Shown here one piece after another: positions 34,064 to 41,815 of a DNA stretch of 64,000 nucleotides. Origin of the DNA: Microbacterium esteraromaticum (GTDB taxonomy: Bacteria; Actinomycetota; Actinomycetes; Actinomycetales; Microbacteriaceae); NCBI RefSeq assembly GCF_900163815.1, contig NZ_FUKO01000033.1, forward strand, positions 62,001 to 126,000, written 5' to 3'. Every line of letters starts with the position of its first letter. The stretch's first letter is position 1. A model generated the notes under the pieces. It saw only the letters and a program-made list of their open reading frames with translations. It searched no databases and had not been told where the DNA came from. A program made the translations under genes and the position numbers.

Positions 34064-34555
34064 GTGCAGCACAGATCCACGACCGGAGGAGTCGGCATGA
34101 TCATCCGCCAGCAACGGGGCGCGCCGGGTGGCCACGGCGGTGAGTTCGCACCGCACCACCGTAGCGACCCTCTCGGCAGCCTCGGAGAGCCGACGCTGGA
34201 CACCATTGCGCGGGCGTCGGCTTCAGGTGTGCAGGTCGTGTACGAACGAGACCCGCGCACGGGACGAATCCGCATCGTCGTGCTCGCCCTTGACGAAGAG
34301 CTCAGCGCACAGGACGGAGCCGAGGCGTGGGTTGAAGAGGGGCATGTCCTGACACGGACGCCGGCCACCGTCGATCTGGAACGAATCGCCCCGGTCATCG
34401 CCAGCCAAGCGGCTGAGCTCGGAGCTGCTGCTGACCGTAACGAGGCGATCGCGTGGTTCCTCGCCGAACGGGAGGACCACAAAGACCCCTTCCTCACGCG
34501 AGGTGAGCGAGGCCGTGGCGGCGAGATGCCGGCACACGCGATCCCGCTCGGATGA
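34064..34555 (+). CDS. Tagged hypothetical protein
   Basis: The product is 163 residues from the GTG at 34064, which fits the class 2 motif spacing. It would be about 159 residues from the ATG at 34077, preceded by GGAGGA. The tag variant ends GGHGGEFAPHHRSDPLGSLG. The rest is mixed alpha/beta (GVQVVYERDPRTGRIRIVVL, then ERIAPVIASQAAELGAAADR). No family is recognised. It is the first of four consecutive tagged genes. Confidence 0.6.
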   Translation: MQHRSTTGGVGMIIRQQRGAPGGHGGEFAPHHRSDPLGSLGEPTLDTIARASASGVQVVYERDPRTGRIRIVVLALDEELSAQDGAEAWVEEGHVLTRTPATVDLERIAPVIASQAAELGAAADRNEAIAWFLAEREDHKDPFLTRGERGRGGEMPAHAIPLG

Positions 34556-34563
34556 CTCAGATA

Positions 34564-34574
34564 CCAGGGATGTG
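34564..34574 (+). promoter_or_regulatory. Variant CCAGGGATGTG (leaderless spacing)
   Basis: Intermediate between the two classes, with CCAGG and GATGTG. 6 bases to the ATG of a tagged gene. Confidence 0.5.
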
Positions 34575-34580
34575 AACACC

Positions 34581-35318
34581 ATGACGATGATCGATGGGAA
34601 CGGTGCGATCCACGACACTCGGGGGCGGTTCTCCGGGCATGTCCGATCGCAGCCGGACGAAGACGGCCTGGCCGCGACGGCGCCCAGGAGAACGCTCAGC
34701 CGCACGACGAATGGTCTCGTCGACACCTGGCTCAGCGATCTGGAGATCCCGCCGGGGGAGGAACCCACTCGCACGCAGATGCGGGAGTTTCTCTCCGAGG
34801 GGCGAGCAGTCGAAGTCGAGCGCTTCGGGGCCTGGTCGGGAACATACGAGGGGACCGAGTGGGCGTACGACTCGGAAGAGGCAGTGGACGCCGCACGAGA
34901 AGTCTCTGAGGCCCTCGCGGATGGGCAACCAGGAAAGCTCACCGCAGCGGACTACCTCTGGGACGGCGATCGCGTCGACCTCTCCCGGATCATCACTGAG
35001 GAGCAGTACGACGAAGAGTTCGCGGAATGGGCTCGCACCAACTATGCGACCGTCACACGGTCCTGCAGCGCGGGCGACGGAATGACCGAGATCACTTTCA
35101 AGGATCGCGCGAAGACAGTGCTCGTCGCAGCCGGCACCGTGCTCCCTGTCGTCACCGTCAAGTTCCGTGGGCAGGAACGCACAGAACGGTCCGTGCTCAT
35201 CGAACTCCGCAAGGACTACGGCATCCGCACACGACCGGCCGACGGACTCGACGCAGCGGTCGTCGCTGCAGGGATCTCACCTGACCATCCGGACTTCCCC
35301 AAGAAGGGACTCTCATGA
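34581..35318 (+). CDS. Tagged hypothetical protein
   Basis: The product is 245 residues. The tag is clear (DGNGAIHDTRGRFSGHVRSQ). The middle part is acidic with a repeated-Trp/Tyr pattern, including FGAWSGTYEGTEWAYDSEEA. The C-terminal 90 residues are beta-rich (TEITFKDRAKTVLVAAGTVL, then VVTVKFRGQERTERSVLIEL). Such a charged, acidic middle part could mimic DNA, as some antirestriction proteins do, but this is a guess. The gene overlaps the next by ATGA. Confidence 0.6.
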   Translation: MTMIDGNGAIHDTRGRFSGHVRSQPDEDGLAATAPRRTLSRTTNGLVDTWLSDLEIPPGEEPTRTQMREFLSEGRAVEVERFGAWSGTYEGTEWAYDSEEAVDAAREVSEALADGQPGKLTAADYLWDGDRVDLSRIITEEQYDEEFAEWARTNYATVTRSCSAGDGMTEITFKDRAKTVLVAAGTVLPVVTVKFRGQERTERSVLIELRKDYGIRTRPADGLDAAVVAAGISPDHPDFPKKGLS

Positions 35319-35674
35319 CCATCACAACGCGCGTTCCGCGCGGAGTCTCGTCGCACGGCGGGGAGTTCACCGCGCATCACCGGACCGAAGCCGACGGGAC
35401 CCTGGCACCCGCACCGCCCACGCCGCTCGAGACATTCCGCGACGCGTCGCCGAAGAAGCAGGCGAGCATGATGGTCGATGCGCTCGACCGATTCGATGCG
35501 CTGACCCCGCTGCAGAAGATGGAGGAATGGCGGCTCGCGGGAGACAGTAAGCTCGCCGTCGTCTTCACAGCACACTCACCGGAGGACTGCGCGCGATGTG
35601 GTGGCTACTGGTTCCGCGAGCGGGATGATGAGCAGCCGTACTGCCCACAGTGCGCTGGCATGATCGAGGGGTGA
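35315..35674 (+). CDS. Tagged protein with C-terminal zinc ribbon
   Basis: The product is 119 residues. It starts with a looser tag copy (SSHGGEFTAHHRTEADGTLA), then a helical segment (RDASPKKQASMMVDALDRFD), and ends in a four-cysteine ribbon (CARCGGYWFRE, CPQCAG). AGAAGGG precedes the ATG, and the start overlaps the previous gene by ATGA. No function is known. Confidence 0.65.
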   Translation: MTITTRVPRGVSSHGGEFTAHHRTEADGTLAPAPPTPLETFRDASPKKQASMMVDALDRFDALTPLQKMEEWRLAGDSKLAVVFTAHSPEDCARCGGYWFRERDDEQPYCPQCAGMIEG

Positions 35675-35681
35675 GCGGACG

Positions 35682-36113
35682 ATGAGCACCGACGCCAACG
35701 GGAACATCCACGACGTCGTCGGCAAGTTCGCCGGCCATGACCGCAGCGCCCCAGAAGCGGGGCTGGTGACAACCGCAGAATCACCTGCCGGGGTGCGGTA
35801 TCGACAGGCGGCAGAGGGGTTCTGGGAGCAGCAGCTCCCGGCGATGCTCGAAGCCAGGAGCCGCGCTCAAGACGCGCAGCTCGACCTCGCCCGCGCTGAG
35901 GCCGTGATGCTGAACCCGAAGGCGGTGCAGATGCGCTTCGCCTGGCGTGACGACGAGCGCCTCGGATTCCCCGATGAGATCTACGATGCCGAAGGCGAGC
36001 CCCTCGACATCACCCTGGACACTGAACTGGACCTGTTCGACGACTACGACGAGGCACGGTCGCGGTTCTTCCTTGACGACGAGGGGCGCTTCATCATCCC
36101 GATCGAACTGTGA
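35682..36113 (+). CDS. Tagged hypothetical protein
   Basis: The product is 143 residues. A clear tag (DANGNIHDVVGKFAGHDRSA) is followed by a helical section and a strongly acidic C terminus with DLFDDYDEARSRFFLDDEGR. No family is recognised. It is the last of four tagged genes in a row, 7 bases after the previous stop. Its acidity again raises the possibility of nucleic acid mimicry. Confidence 0.6.
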   Translation: MSTDANGNIHDVVGKFAGHDRSAPEAGLVTTAESPAGVRYRQAAEGFWEQQLPAMLEARSRAQDAQLDLARAEAVMLNPKAVQMRFAWRDDERLGFPDEIYDAEGEPLDITLDTELDLFDDYDEARSRFFLDDEGRFIIPIEL

Positions 36114-36125
36114 ACCCGGGCCAGG

Positions 36126-36136
36126 CAGGGTATGTG
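36126..36136 (+). promoter_or_regulatory. CAGGGTATGTG promoter (variant, leaderless)
   Basis: Second base of the CCGGG block changed; 6 bases to the ATG at 36143. Confidence 0.65.
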
Positions 36137-36142
36137 AACCCC

Positions 36143-36895
36143 ATGGGAACCGGCATCCTTCTCCTCGTCATCGGATTCATCGCGATCATCGCCCCCGAGA
36201 TCGTTCTCCTCCCTCTCAGCCAGATGCTCGCGCTTGATGCACGGACGACTGTGCAACTGAGCGGCTTCGTGCTCACCATCTGCGCGGTCTTCCGCGCGGT
36301 CCTCTGGGTCTTCCGACGGAGGGATGCGGGGACTGCCTTCTCGCGGTCAGGGGCGGTTGCCCTGGGCGCGATGGGAGCAGGGGTGGCGGCGGTGGCCGAT
36401 CGCGGGGACCTCGAGACGAGGCCGATCCGAGCCAGGCATGAAGCTGCTCACGCGGTGGTCGCACTCGCCTTCGGAATGACGGTCCACCGCGTAGACATCC
36501 TTGTGAGGAACAACTCCGGCGGTCAGGTCCACTGGTCTGCTCCTGACTCACGGCATTGTGAGCCGGTCGACGGCATGTGGGCGAGGATCGTGATCGGCCT
36601 CGCCGGGATGGTGGTTGAACATGTCGATGGGGTCCACGACACCGGTCCTGACGACGATATTCGGAACGCCATGCTCTACGCGATGAAGATCATCTGCGTC
36701 GGCAGCCGTCCGCAGACGTACCCGATGGGCGAGCTCACCGTGGAGGGCATCTTGACGGCTGCCTCGAAGGAAGCGGAGCGGATCCTCGATCGAAACGCTG
36801 AGATCGTCGAACGGATCCAGGCTCGACTCCTAGAACCCGACTCGCGGGGGCTGAGGGGCCCCGACCTCGTCGAGTTCGACGTGATCCCAGTCTGA
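36143..36895 (+). CDS. Membrane FtsH-type (M41-like) peptidase without AAA domain
   Basis: The product is 250 residues. Two transmembrane helices at about residues 4-25 and 36-54, and possibly a third near 68-84, precede a peptidase domain. RHEAAHAVVALAFGM (about residue 98) holds HExxH, and GPDDDIRNAMLYAMKI (about residue 169) matches the FtsH third-ligand region. The AAA+ ATPase part is absent, so it cannot unfold substrates alone. Such stand-alone M41-like proteins are encoded on some mobile elements. It may process a membrane protein of the transfer system, or tagged proteins, but that is inference. Confidence 0.7.
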   Translation: MGTGILLLVIGFIAIIAPEIVLLPLSQMLALDARTTVQLSGFVLTICAVFRAVLWVFRRRDAGTAFSRSGAVALGAMGAGVAAVADRGDLETRPIRARHEAAHAVVALAFGMTVHRVDILVRNNSGGQVHWSAPDSRHCEPVDGMWARIVIGLAGMVVEHVDGVHDTGPDDDIRNAMLYAMKIICVGSRPQTYPMGELTVEGILTAASKEAERILDRNAEIVERIQARLLEPDSRGLRGPDLVEFDVIPV

Positions 36896-36930
36896 ACGCG
36901 CCCGCAGTCGCGATGACACGGGCGAGTGGG

Positions 36931-37110
36931 TCATGCGGGGATCACGTCGAGAACGATCAGCGCTGCATCCACTTCGTCTTCGAGGTCGACGGGGATCCGA
37001 CCATCGTTGCAGGCCATACGGAGCTGCGCAGCGAACTCCGCGGCTGTGAAGGGCTGGGCGACGAAGGCGTCGAGGATGCGGTTCGGGGCGGTGGCGAGCG
37101 AGGTGTCCAT
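36931..37110 (-). CDS. Small hypothetical protein (59 aa)
   Basis: The product is 59 residues, mostly helical (RILDAFVAQPFTAAEFAAQL) with an acidic C terminus. The exact promoter motif with leaderless spacing supports it as a real gene. No family is recognised. It converges on the M41-like gene. Confidence 0.6.
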   Translation of the reverse strand: MDTSLATAPNRILDAFVAQPFTAAEFAAQLRMACNDGRIPVDLEDEVDAALIVLDVIPA

Positions 37111-37116
37111 GCCCAC

Positions 37117-37127
37117 CACATACCCGG
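37117..37127 (-). promoter_or_regulatory. CCGGGTATGTG promoter (exact, leaderless)
   Basis: Minus strand, 6 bases to the ATG at 37110. It lies just downstream of the recombinase gene. Confidence 0.75.
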
Positions 37128-37136
37128 TGTGTCGGA

Positions 37137-38180
37137 TCAGTGCTCACCGAGGTACGCCGCCTGCGCGACCTTCTCCGCGGACACGCGGCGATAGATGCCA
37201 ACGGAGGCGAGAGAACGGTGACGCGTGACTTCGGCGATGTCGCCCTCGGCGACGCCGGCAGCCGCGGAGAGAGTCACGAACGTCGCCCGGAACGAGTGCG
37301 ATGAGAACCGGTTTGCTTCGTGCTCATCCAGCCCGATGCCGATCAGGCGCTTCCGAAGCATCGCAGTGATGACCTCATCGGGGTTGCGCAATGCCTCAAA
37401 GGTGATGCCGTTCGACCCGCGCAGCCGTGGGAAGAGGGGCGAGTCCGGTGTGGCACCACTTGCACGGTAGAACCGCGTCCACGCGTTGATCTTGGAGACC
37501 GGGTCGAGGGCTCGGGCACCGGCAACAGTCGCTCGTTTGATCGGGATGTCTGCTCCGACTCCGGTCTGGTCTGTCTTCGACTTCCGCAGATGCAGGACGA
37601 GCCCGTCGATCGTCGCCGCCGGTCGGAGATCTCGAAGCGTCAGCAATGCGACGCTGCTCGCTCGGAGTGCCGCGGCCGTTGCAGTGGCGATCAGGGCACG
37701 GTCCCGCAGGTCTCGGGCCGACGTGTTCCCGGCGTGCTCGTAGAGGCTGCCGAGCAGATCCAATGTGAGGGGATCTGCCTGACGTACGGGAAGGTCGGCT
37801 TCTCGCCTGGCCATGCCATGGAGGCGGAGTGTGATCTGAGGATGGGCGAGGGCTGTGATGGTAGAGAGGTCGTTGGACCGCATCGCACGCCAGCGGATCG
37901 CGTGGATCGCCTGAGCGGCCGTCGACGGTTTCACGCCAGACTCGACGCGATCCGCGAGATGAAGGATCAGGCCAGCGACCCAACGGTCGCGTTCGGGGCC
38001 AGATTCTTCAGGGCACAGAGCCTCGAGGTCGTGCGCCAGCGCCCAGCCCGCCCACGAACGCCAAGCTCGGTCATATGTCCGCCGGGTGTTGGCGGACACC
38101 GCCTCGTCCGCGAGATCCATCGCCGTCTGGACGATGCTCGCATCGACAGACTGCAGAGGGGCCAAGGGGTTCGTGGTCAT
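37137..38180 (-). CDS. Tyrosine recombinase (integrase/XerC-like)
   Basis: The product is 347 residues. The N-terminal SAM-like core-binding domain (NTRRTYDRAWRSWAGWALAH) is followed by the catalytic domain: Arg in AALRASSVALLTLRDL (about residue 175), Lys in LRKSKTDQTG (about 201), HSFR (about 297), TRHRSL (about 319) and Tyr in VGIYRRV (about 331). All active-site residues are visible. A TATCCT element with 6-base spacing fits a leaderless start under host control, unlike the neighbours. It may resolve multimers of a plasmid or integrate the element; with no att site visible, resolution is the safer reading. Confidence 0.85.
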   Translation of the reverse strand: MTTNPLAPLQSVDASIVQTAMDLADEAVSANTRRTYDRAWRSWAGWALAHDLEALCPEESGPERDRWVAGLILHLADRVESGVKPSTAAQAIHAIRWRAMRSNDLSTITALAHPQITLRLHGMARREADLPVRQADPLTLDLLGSLYEHAGNTSARDLRDRALIATATAAALRASSVALLTLRDLRPAATIDGLVLHLRKSKTDQTGVGADIPIKRATVAGARALDPVSKINAWTRFYRASGATPDSPLFPRLRGSNGITFEALRNPDEVITAMLRKRLIGIGLDEHEANRFSSHSFRATFVTLSAAAGVAEGDIAEVTRHRSLASVGIYRRVSAEKVAQAAYLGEH

Positions 38181-38186
38181 GATCGC

Positions 38187-38192
38187 AGGATA
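38187..38192 (-). promoter_or_regulatory. Leaderless -10 element TATCCT
   Basis: TATCCT ends 6 bases before the recombinase ATG, the same layout as before the DUF2971 gene at 1938. Confidence 0.5.
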
Positions 38193-38216
38193 GGCGCCGG
38201 GGCGGATTCTCGGCGG

Positions 38217-38612
38217 TCACTGGCCGAGGGAGGCGAGGAACGAGACCGCGGACACCAGGGCGGCGGGGAGGATGAGACCAAGGCATCCGGCAGCGACCGT
38301 CAGCCGGACCTTGACACGGTAGCGGTGGTGCAGGCGACGTTCGGCGGCGAGCATGCCGATCGCCGCGTTCAGTGCCTCGTCGAGATCATCCCTTTCGGTC
38401 GGCAGGATCGCGTAGAGCCGGTTTTCGGCAGCATCGGCCTCATCGAGTCGGCCGCGGCGCTCGGCCCGTGCGGATGCGAGAACATGGCCAACAGCGGCAT
38501 CGATCACCGCCTCAACGGTGGTCAGCTCGAGCTCGACCACCGAGTGCTCGTCGTCCACCTGGTGCGTGACGATCCGATCGAACTCGTCGTCGGCTTCGGG
38601 AATCTCATCCAT
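38217..38612 (-). CDS. Hypothetical protein with C-terminal membrane segment
   Basis: The product is 131 residues. An acidic N terminus and helices (TVEAVIDAAVGHVLASARAE, then DLDEALNAAIGMLAAERRLHH) lead to one transmembrane segment near the end (about residues 106-127, VAAGCLGLILPAALVSAVSF). No family is recognised. The leaderless promoter spacing sets the start. Confidence 0.6.
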   Translation of the reverse strand: MDEIPEADDEFDRIVTHQVDDEHSVVELELTTVEAVIDAAVGHVLASARAERRGRLDEADAAENRLYAILPTERDDLDEALNAAIGMLAAERRLHHRYRVKVRLTVAAGCLGLILPAALVSAVSFLASLGQ

Positions 38613-38618
38613 ACCGAC

Positions 38619-38629
38619 CACATACCCGG
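38619..38629 (-). promoter_or_regulatory. CCGGGTATGTG promoter (exact, leaderless)
   Basis: Minus strand, 6 bases to the ATG at 38612. Confidence 0.75.
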
Positions 38630-38735
38630 TCGTCGCTGCCCCTCAACGGCCGTTCAGAGACCGCGCAAGGAAACCGGGCTCCGTCTTCAATCCGGGGTAA
38701 TCTCACTTATCCCGAGCCAGGTTATCCCGGGTAGA

Positions 38736-38936
38736 TCAGTGGCCGCGGTGGTGATGCGACTGGGCAGGAGCGTTGTCGGCGATGGCTTCGCGGACTTCGG
38801 TGACGACCATCTGCGCGAGTGTGGAAGTCGAGCCCCACCGTGCGCATACTGCTTCGAGATCTGTGACGAGCGCCTCGAGCCGTTGCTCACTTGTCGGTCG
38901 CGGCCCCTGTTCGAAGGTGTCCAGCAACGTGGTCAT
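38736..38936 (-). CDS. Small hypothetical protein (66 aa)
   Basis: The product is 66 residues: a helical pattern (RLEALVTDLEAVCARWG, TLAQMVVTEVREAIAD) ending in SHHHRGH, which could bind metal. GGAGG precedes the ATG. It follows the 47-residue membrane protein by 23 bases and is probably co-transcribed from the promoter at 39110-39120. Confidence 0.6.
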   Translation of the reverse strand: MTTLLDTFEQGPRPTSEQRLEALVTDLEAVCARWGSTSTLAQMVVTEVREAIADNAPAQSHHHRGH

Positions 38937-38959
38937 ATCCTCACCTCCTCTCCCAGGCG

Positions 38960-39103
38960 TCAGTGTGCGTCGAGGATGCTCGCGACCATCGCGAGGTTCC
39001 AAGAAGCGACGGCGGTCGTGATCGGGCCCCAGAACACCCACCGGACCGTCCGGCGAAGCCGGTAGTACCGTGCAGTCCCTGGAGATGGTGCCGTGATCTT
39101 CAT
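38960..39103 (-). CDS. Small membrane protein (47 aa)
   Basis: The product is 47 residues: a basic N terminus (YYRLRRTVRWVFWG) and one hydrophobic helix (ITTAVASWNLAMVASIL). An exact promoter motif with the leaderless spacing, and a coupled downstream gene with GGAGG, support this very short gene. Its function is unknown. Confidence 0.6.
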   Translation of the reverse strand: MKITAPSPGTARYYRLRRTVRWVFWGPITTAVASWNLAMVASILDAH

Positions 39104-39109
39104 GCTCAC

Positions 39110-39120
39110 CACATACCCGG
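39110..39120 (-). promoter_or_regulatory. CCGGGTATGTG promoter (exact, leaderless)
   Basis: Minus strand, 6 bases to the ATG at 39103; it begins 5 bases before the end of the WhiB-like gene's downstream side. Confidence 0.75.
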
Positions 39121-39124
39121 TGAG

Positions 39125-39577
39125 TCAGGCAGCTGCCCGCCGGTCGCGTGCGCAGGTGCGGCACTCTCTCACTCCGCGCTTGTTGACGTAGACGTTCTCG
39201 GATGTGAGCTCGTGGCCGCGGCCACACGTTTCGGCGAGTCGCCGCGAGCGCCGCGCCGTCACGCCTGACGCCTTCCGCATCTTCCGTCTCTCGGACTCCG
39301 TCGTGCCGCCCCAGATGCCGAACGTCTCGCCGGCAGTGAGGGCGTACAGGAGGCAGTCCTCGCGTACCTCGCACCGATCGCAGACCTCCTTCGCCCGCTG
39401 GGCGGTGTTCCCGGAGTTCTTCTCCGGGAAGAAAAGATCGGGGTCCGTCTCAGCGCACAGCGCTTCTTGGGTCCACGGCTGGGGCTCGATGAGCGCCGGG
39501 CTGTCACTCCACGCCGGCGGAGGAGCAGCCCCGGTCCTCGAAGCGAGGACGGTGCCGAGGCCGTTGTGTTCGTGCAT
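39125..39577 (-). CDS. WhiB-family regulator with extra zinc-finger-like C terminus
   Basis: The product is 150 residues. Four cysteines (41, 66, 69 and 75; CxxC-x5-C) and GETFGIWGGTTESERRKMRK form the Fe-S and DNA-binding core of a WhiB/Wbl protein. After it, residues 115-146 (ETCGRGHELTSENVYVNKRG, then RECRTCARDR) look like the small treble-clef/HNH-type zinc segment often found in phage proteins, and are not part of normal Wbl proteins. GGGAG precedes the ATG, 2 bases after the helicase stop. Wbl proteins contact the housekeeping sigma factor, so it may redirect host transcription. Confidence 0.8.
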   Translation of the reverse strand: MHEHNGLGTVLASRTGAAPPPAWSDSPALIEPQPWTQEALCAETDPDLFFPEKNSGNTAQRAKEVCDRCEVREDCLLYALTAGETFGIWGGTTESERRKMRKASGVTARRSRRLAETCGRGHELTSENVYVNKRGVRECRTCARDRRAAA

Positions 39578-39579
39578 GA

Positions 39580-41790
39580 TCAGACTCCCCTCGAGACGAG
39601 CCACTCGACTGCAGAGTCGGTGGAAGTGAACCGATTGCCGAGCGCGCTGAAGGCGCCCATGTACAGCGACCGCGTGATCTCCGGGTAGGCGAGCTGCGTC
39701 TTCAGCAACCTCAGGTCCAGGCACGCGACCATGCCGGTGTCGGATTCGGAGCGGATCAACCGGCCGGCGGCCTGAGCAAGCAGGAGCGCGGCATCGGCGG
39801 CGTAGATGAGATGAGACGAGGAGAAGCGGTCCAACTGAAGTCGCTCCACCAGGTCGTCGACGCGGGCTTCGTCGGACGGGTTCTTCGGGCTACGCGGCAC
39901 CCGGTCGATGATCACGAGCGAGCATGTCTCGCCGGGGGCATCGACCCCGGTCATCAGGGACTTCGTTCCCACCAGGACGCTGCCGACATCGGCGCGCCAT
40001 TCTGCGGTCACGGTTCCCGTTGTCTTCGCGTCCCACTGGGTGTGCACACGGATGTCGCGGGGAAGGCGCGCGCGGAGGGCGTCGGCGTAGCGTCGACCGC
40101 TGGCGGAAGTGGCGGACAGGACCAGTGCACGACCCGCGTTCCCTCGAACGAGGTCGACGATCTGATCGGTGCACCATTCCGCATGCCTGCCGACGTCGAA
40201 CTGCGGCTTGCCGTACCGGCCCTCGCGGGTGACCTGGGAGAGATCCCGGCCGGTCAGGTGGGGGATGAACAGCGCGCTGCGCTCATATGCGCGAGCGAAG
40301 GGGGTCGGGTAGGCGGTTGCTTGGGCGTTGAGCCCGGCCTGCTGTGCGAATCCGGCGGGGATGGTGGCGCTCAGTGCGAAGACCGGCAGGCGCCGGGACT
40401 CTCCGTCTTCCTCCAGCACGGTCCAGAGGTTGTCCTGGAGGATCCAGCCGACGGAGACCGGCTTCACGCAGCCGACGAGCCACGCACGTCGGTTCTCGTT
40501 CGGCTCGGAGTGTTCGACCCACCGGGCCCACCCGCTTCGATGCCGTCCGATCTCCTTCACCAGGGCCGGCATCTGAGCGAGCCTGTCCGAAGCTGACGCG
40601 GCACGAATCTGCTTCGTGACGTCCCGGCTGTGCGTCATGGATTCGAGAGCGGCCATTCCGCGCTCGGCCCAGACCTTCACACGGATGTCCTGATCTGCGA
40701 GCGGAGCATCGTCTGGTCGTAGGCGTCGGATCTCATCCGGTTGATGCCTGTGCGGGGCGAACCGCCGTAGCTGATCGTCGATCTCGCCGGCGATCACCTC
40801 CGCTTCGTCCATCCACGATCGAAGAGTCGACGGGGAGCCCGCGGCCCGATACGCACGAGCGGCCGCCGTGAGCAGGATTCCGCCCGAGAGCTTTGCCTCG
40901 CCTTGGCTGCGTACCGCTGCCGGCAGCTCATGTGCTTCGTCGACGATCACGAGGTCGAACGATCCGAGGCGTTTGCCGCCGGTGACGATTCGAAGGCGCT
41001 TTGCCGCTTGGACAGCAAGCATCGAATGGTTCGTGATGACGATGTCAGCGCGGGATGCTCGGTCCTTGGCGAGCTCGAGCCGGCTCGTCACCCCGAAGCG
41101 GCTGCCGTCGTCCGCCTCGCTCGACGACGCCGAGACAGCACGCCAGCCATCCTCCGTGTGCGGCATCGGGCAGGTGTGGCGGTCACCTGGCTCCCGATCG
41201 GTGAGGTGTACGCGGAGTGCCCACCTCACCAGCTGAGCGAACTCGCCGGGATCGCCGACGTCACCGAGCTCTACGAGGTCCGCCCTGTTCGGGATCAGGG
41301 TGTCGAGTCCGCTGGCGAGACGGACGAGGTCGTGATCGTCGGTTGCGAGAAGAACCTGGGCAGTCGCGATCGCCTTCGCGGGATCCGCGTAGTTGTTCGC
41401 ACCGCGGAGAAACGCCACACGCACGGTCGCTTCGGGATGCGTCTCGGCGAGAGCGACATGCATGGTCGGCACGTCCTTGTCCTCCATCTGCCCCATCAAC
41501 GACAGGGAGTGCGTGGACAGCAGCGTCCGATGACCGGATCGCACAGCGGCCCGGAACGCGATCGAGAGGGTGATGAACGACTTGCCGGACCCGGTGGGAG
41601 CCAACGCGATGACATCGCGGTCGTGCTCGAGGGCTGAGATGGCATCCAGGTAGAGCGCTTGCTGGCCTTCGCGGGGCCGCGCGTGGGGGAGACCTGTCGC
41701 GCTTCGCACAGCCTCGATGAGCAGGTCGAGGTCCTCGCCCTCGTCCTGGGGAACCGGGGGAGCGTCCGTCGCGATAGCGGTATGTGCCAT
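39580..41790 (-). CDS. XPD/DinG-like superfamily 2 helicase
   Basis: The product is 736 residues. Motif I APTGSGKSFITLSI (about residues 64-77), ADIVITNHSMLAVQ, motif II DLVIVDEAHELP (about 278-289) and the C-terminal segments ALVLSATSASGRRYADALRAR and LLLAQAAGRLIRSESDTGMVACLD are typical of the DinG/XPD group. I do not see the four-cysteine Fe-S pattern clearly. The leaderless promoter spacing sets the start at 41790. It precedes the WhiB-like gene and probably unwinds R-loops or forks on the element, though this is inference. Confidence 0.82.
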   Translation of the reverse strand: MAHTAIATDAPPVPQDEGEDLDLLIEAVRSATGLPHARPREGQQALYLDAISALEHDRDVIALAPTGSGKSFITLSIAFRAAVRSGHRTLLSTHSLSLMGQMEDKDVPTMHVALAETHPEATVRVAFLRGANNYADPAKAIATAQVLLATDDHDLVRLASGLDTLIPNRADLVELGDVGDPGEFAQLVRWALRVHLTDREPGDRHTCPMPHTEDGWRAVSASSSEADDGSRFGVTSRLELAKDRASRADIVITNHSMLAVQAAKRLRIVTGGKRLGSFDLVIVDEAHELPAAVRSQGEAKLSGGILLTAAARAYRAAGSPSTLRSWMDEAEVIAGEIDDQLRRFAPHRHQPDEIRRLRPDDAPLADQDIRVKVWAERGMAALESMTHSRDVTKQIRAASASDRLAQMPALVKEIGRHRSGWARWVEHSEPNENRRAWLVGCVKPVSVGWILQDNLWTVLEEDGESRRLPVFALSATIPAGFAQQAGLNAQATAYPTPFARAYERSALFIPHLTGRDLSQVTREGRYGKPQFDVGRHAEWCTDQIVDLVRGNAGRALVLSATSASGRRYADALRARLPRDIRVHTQWDAKTTGTVTAEWRADVGSVLVGTKSLMTGVDAPGETCSLVIIDRVPRSPKNPSDEARVDDLVERLQLDRFSSSHLIYAADAALLLAQAAGRLIRSESDTGMVACLDLRLLKTQLAYPEITRSLYMGAFSALGNRFTSTDSAVEWLVSRGV

Positions 41791-41796
41791 GCAGTG

Positions 41797-41807
41797 CACA
41801 TACCCGG
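41797..41807 (-). promoter_or_regulatory. CCGGGTATGTG promoter (exact, leaderless)
   Basis: Minus strand, 6 bases to the ATG of the helicase gene. It lies 9 bases before the end of the tagged gene. Confidence 0.75.
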
Positions 41808-41815
41808 TGATGGAT

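Noticed and set aside
38693-38735. TTATCCCG repeats near the recombinase, considered as an att core
   Set aside because: The repeats are 8 bp, 14 bp apart, and no matching copy or junction was seen; a weak hairpin is the simpler reading.
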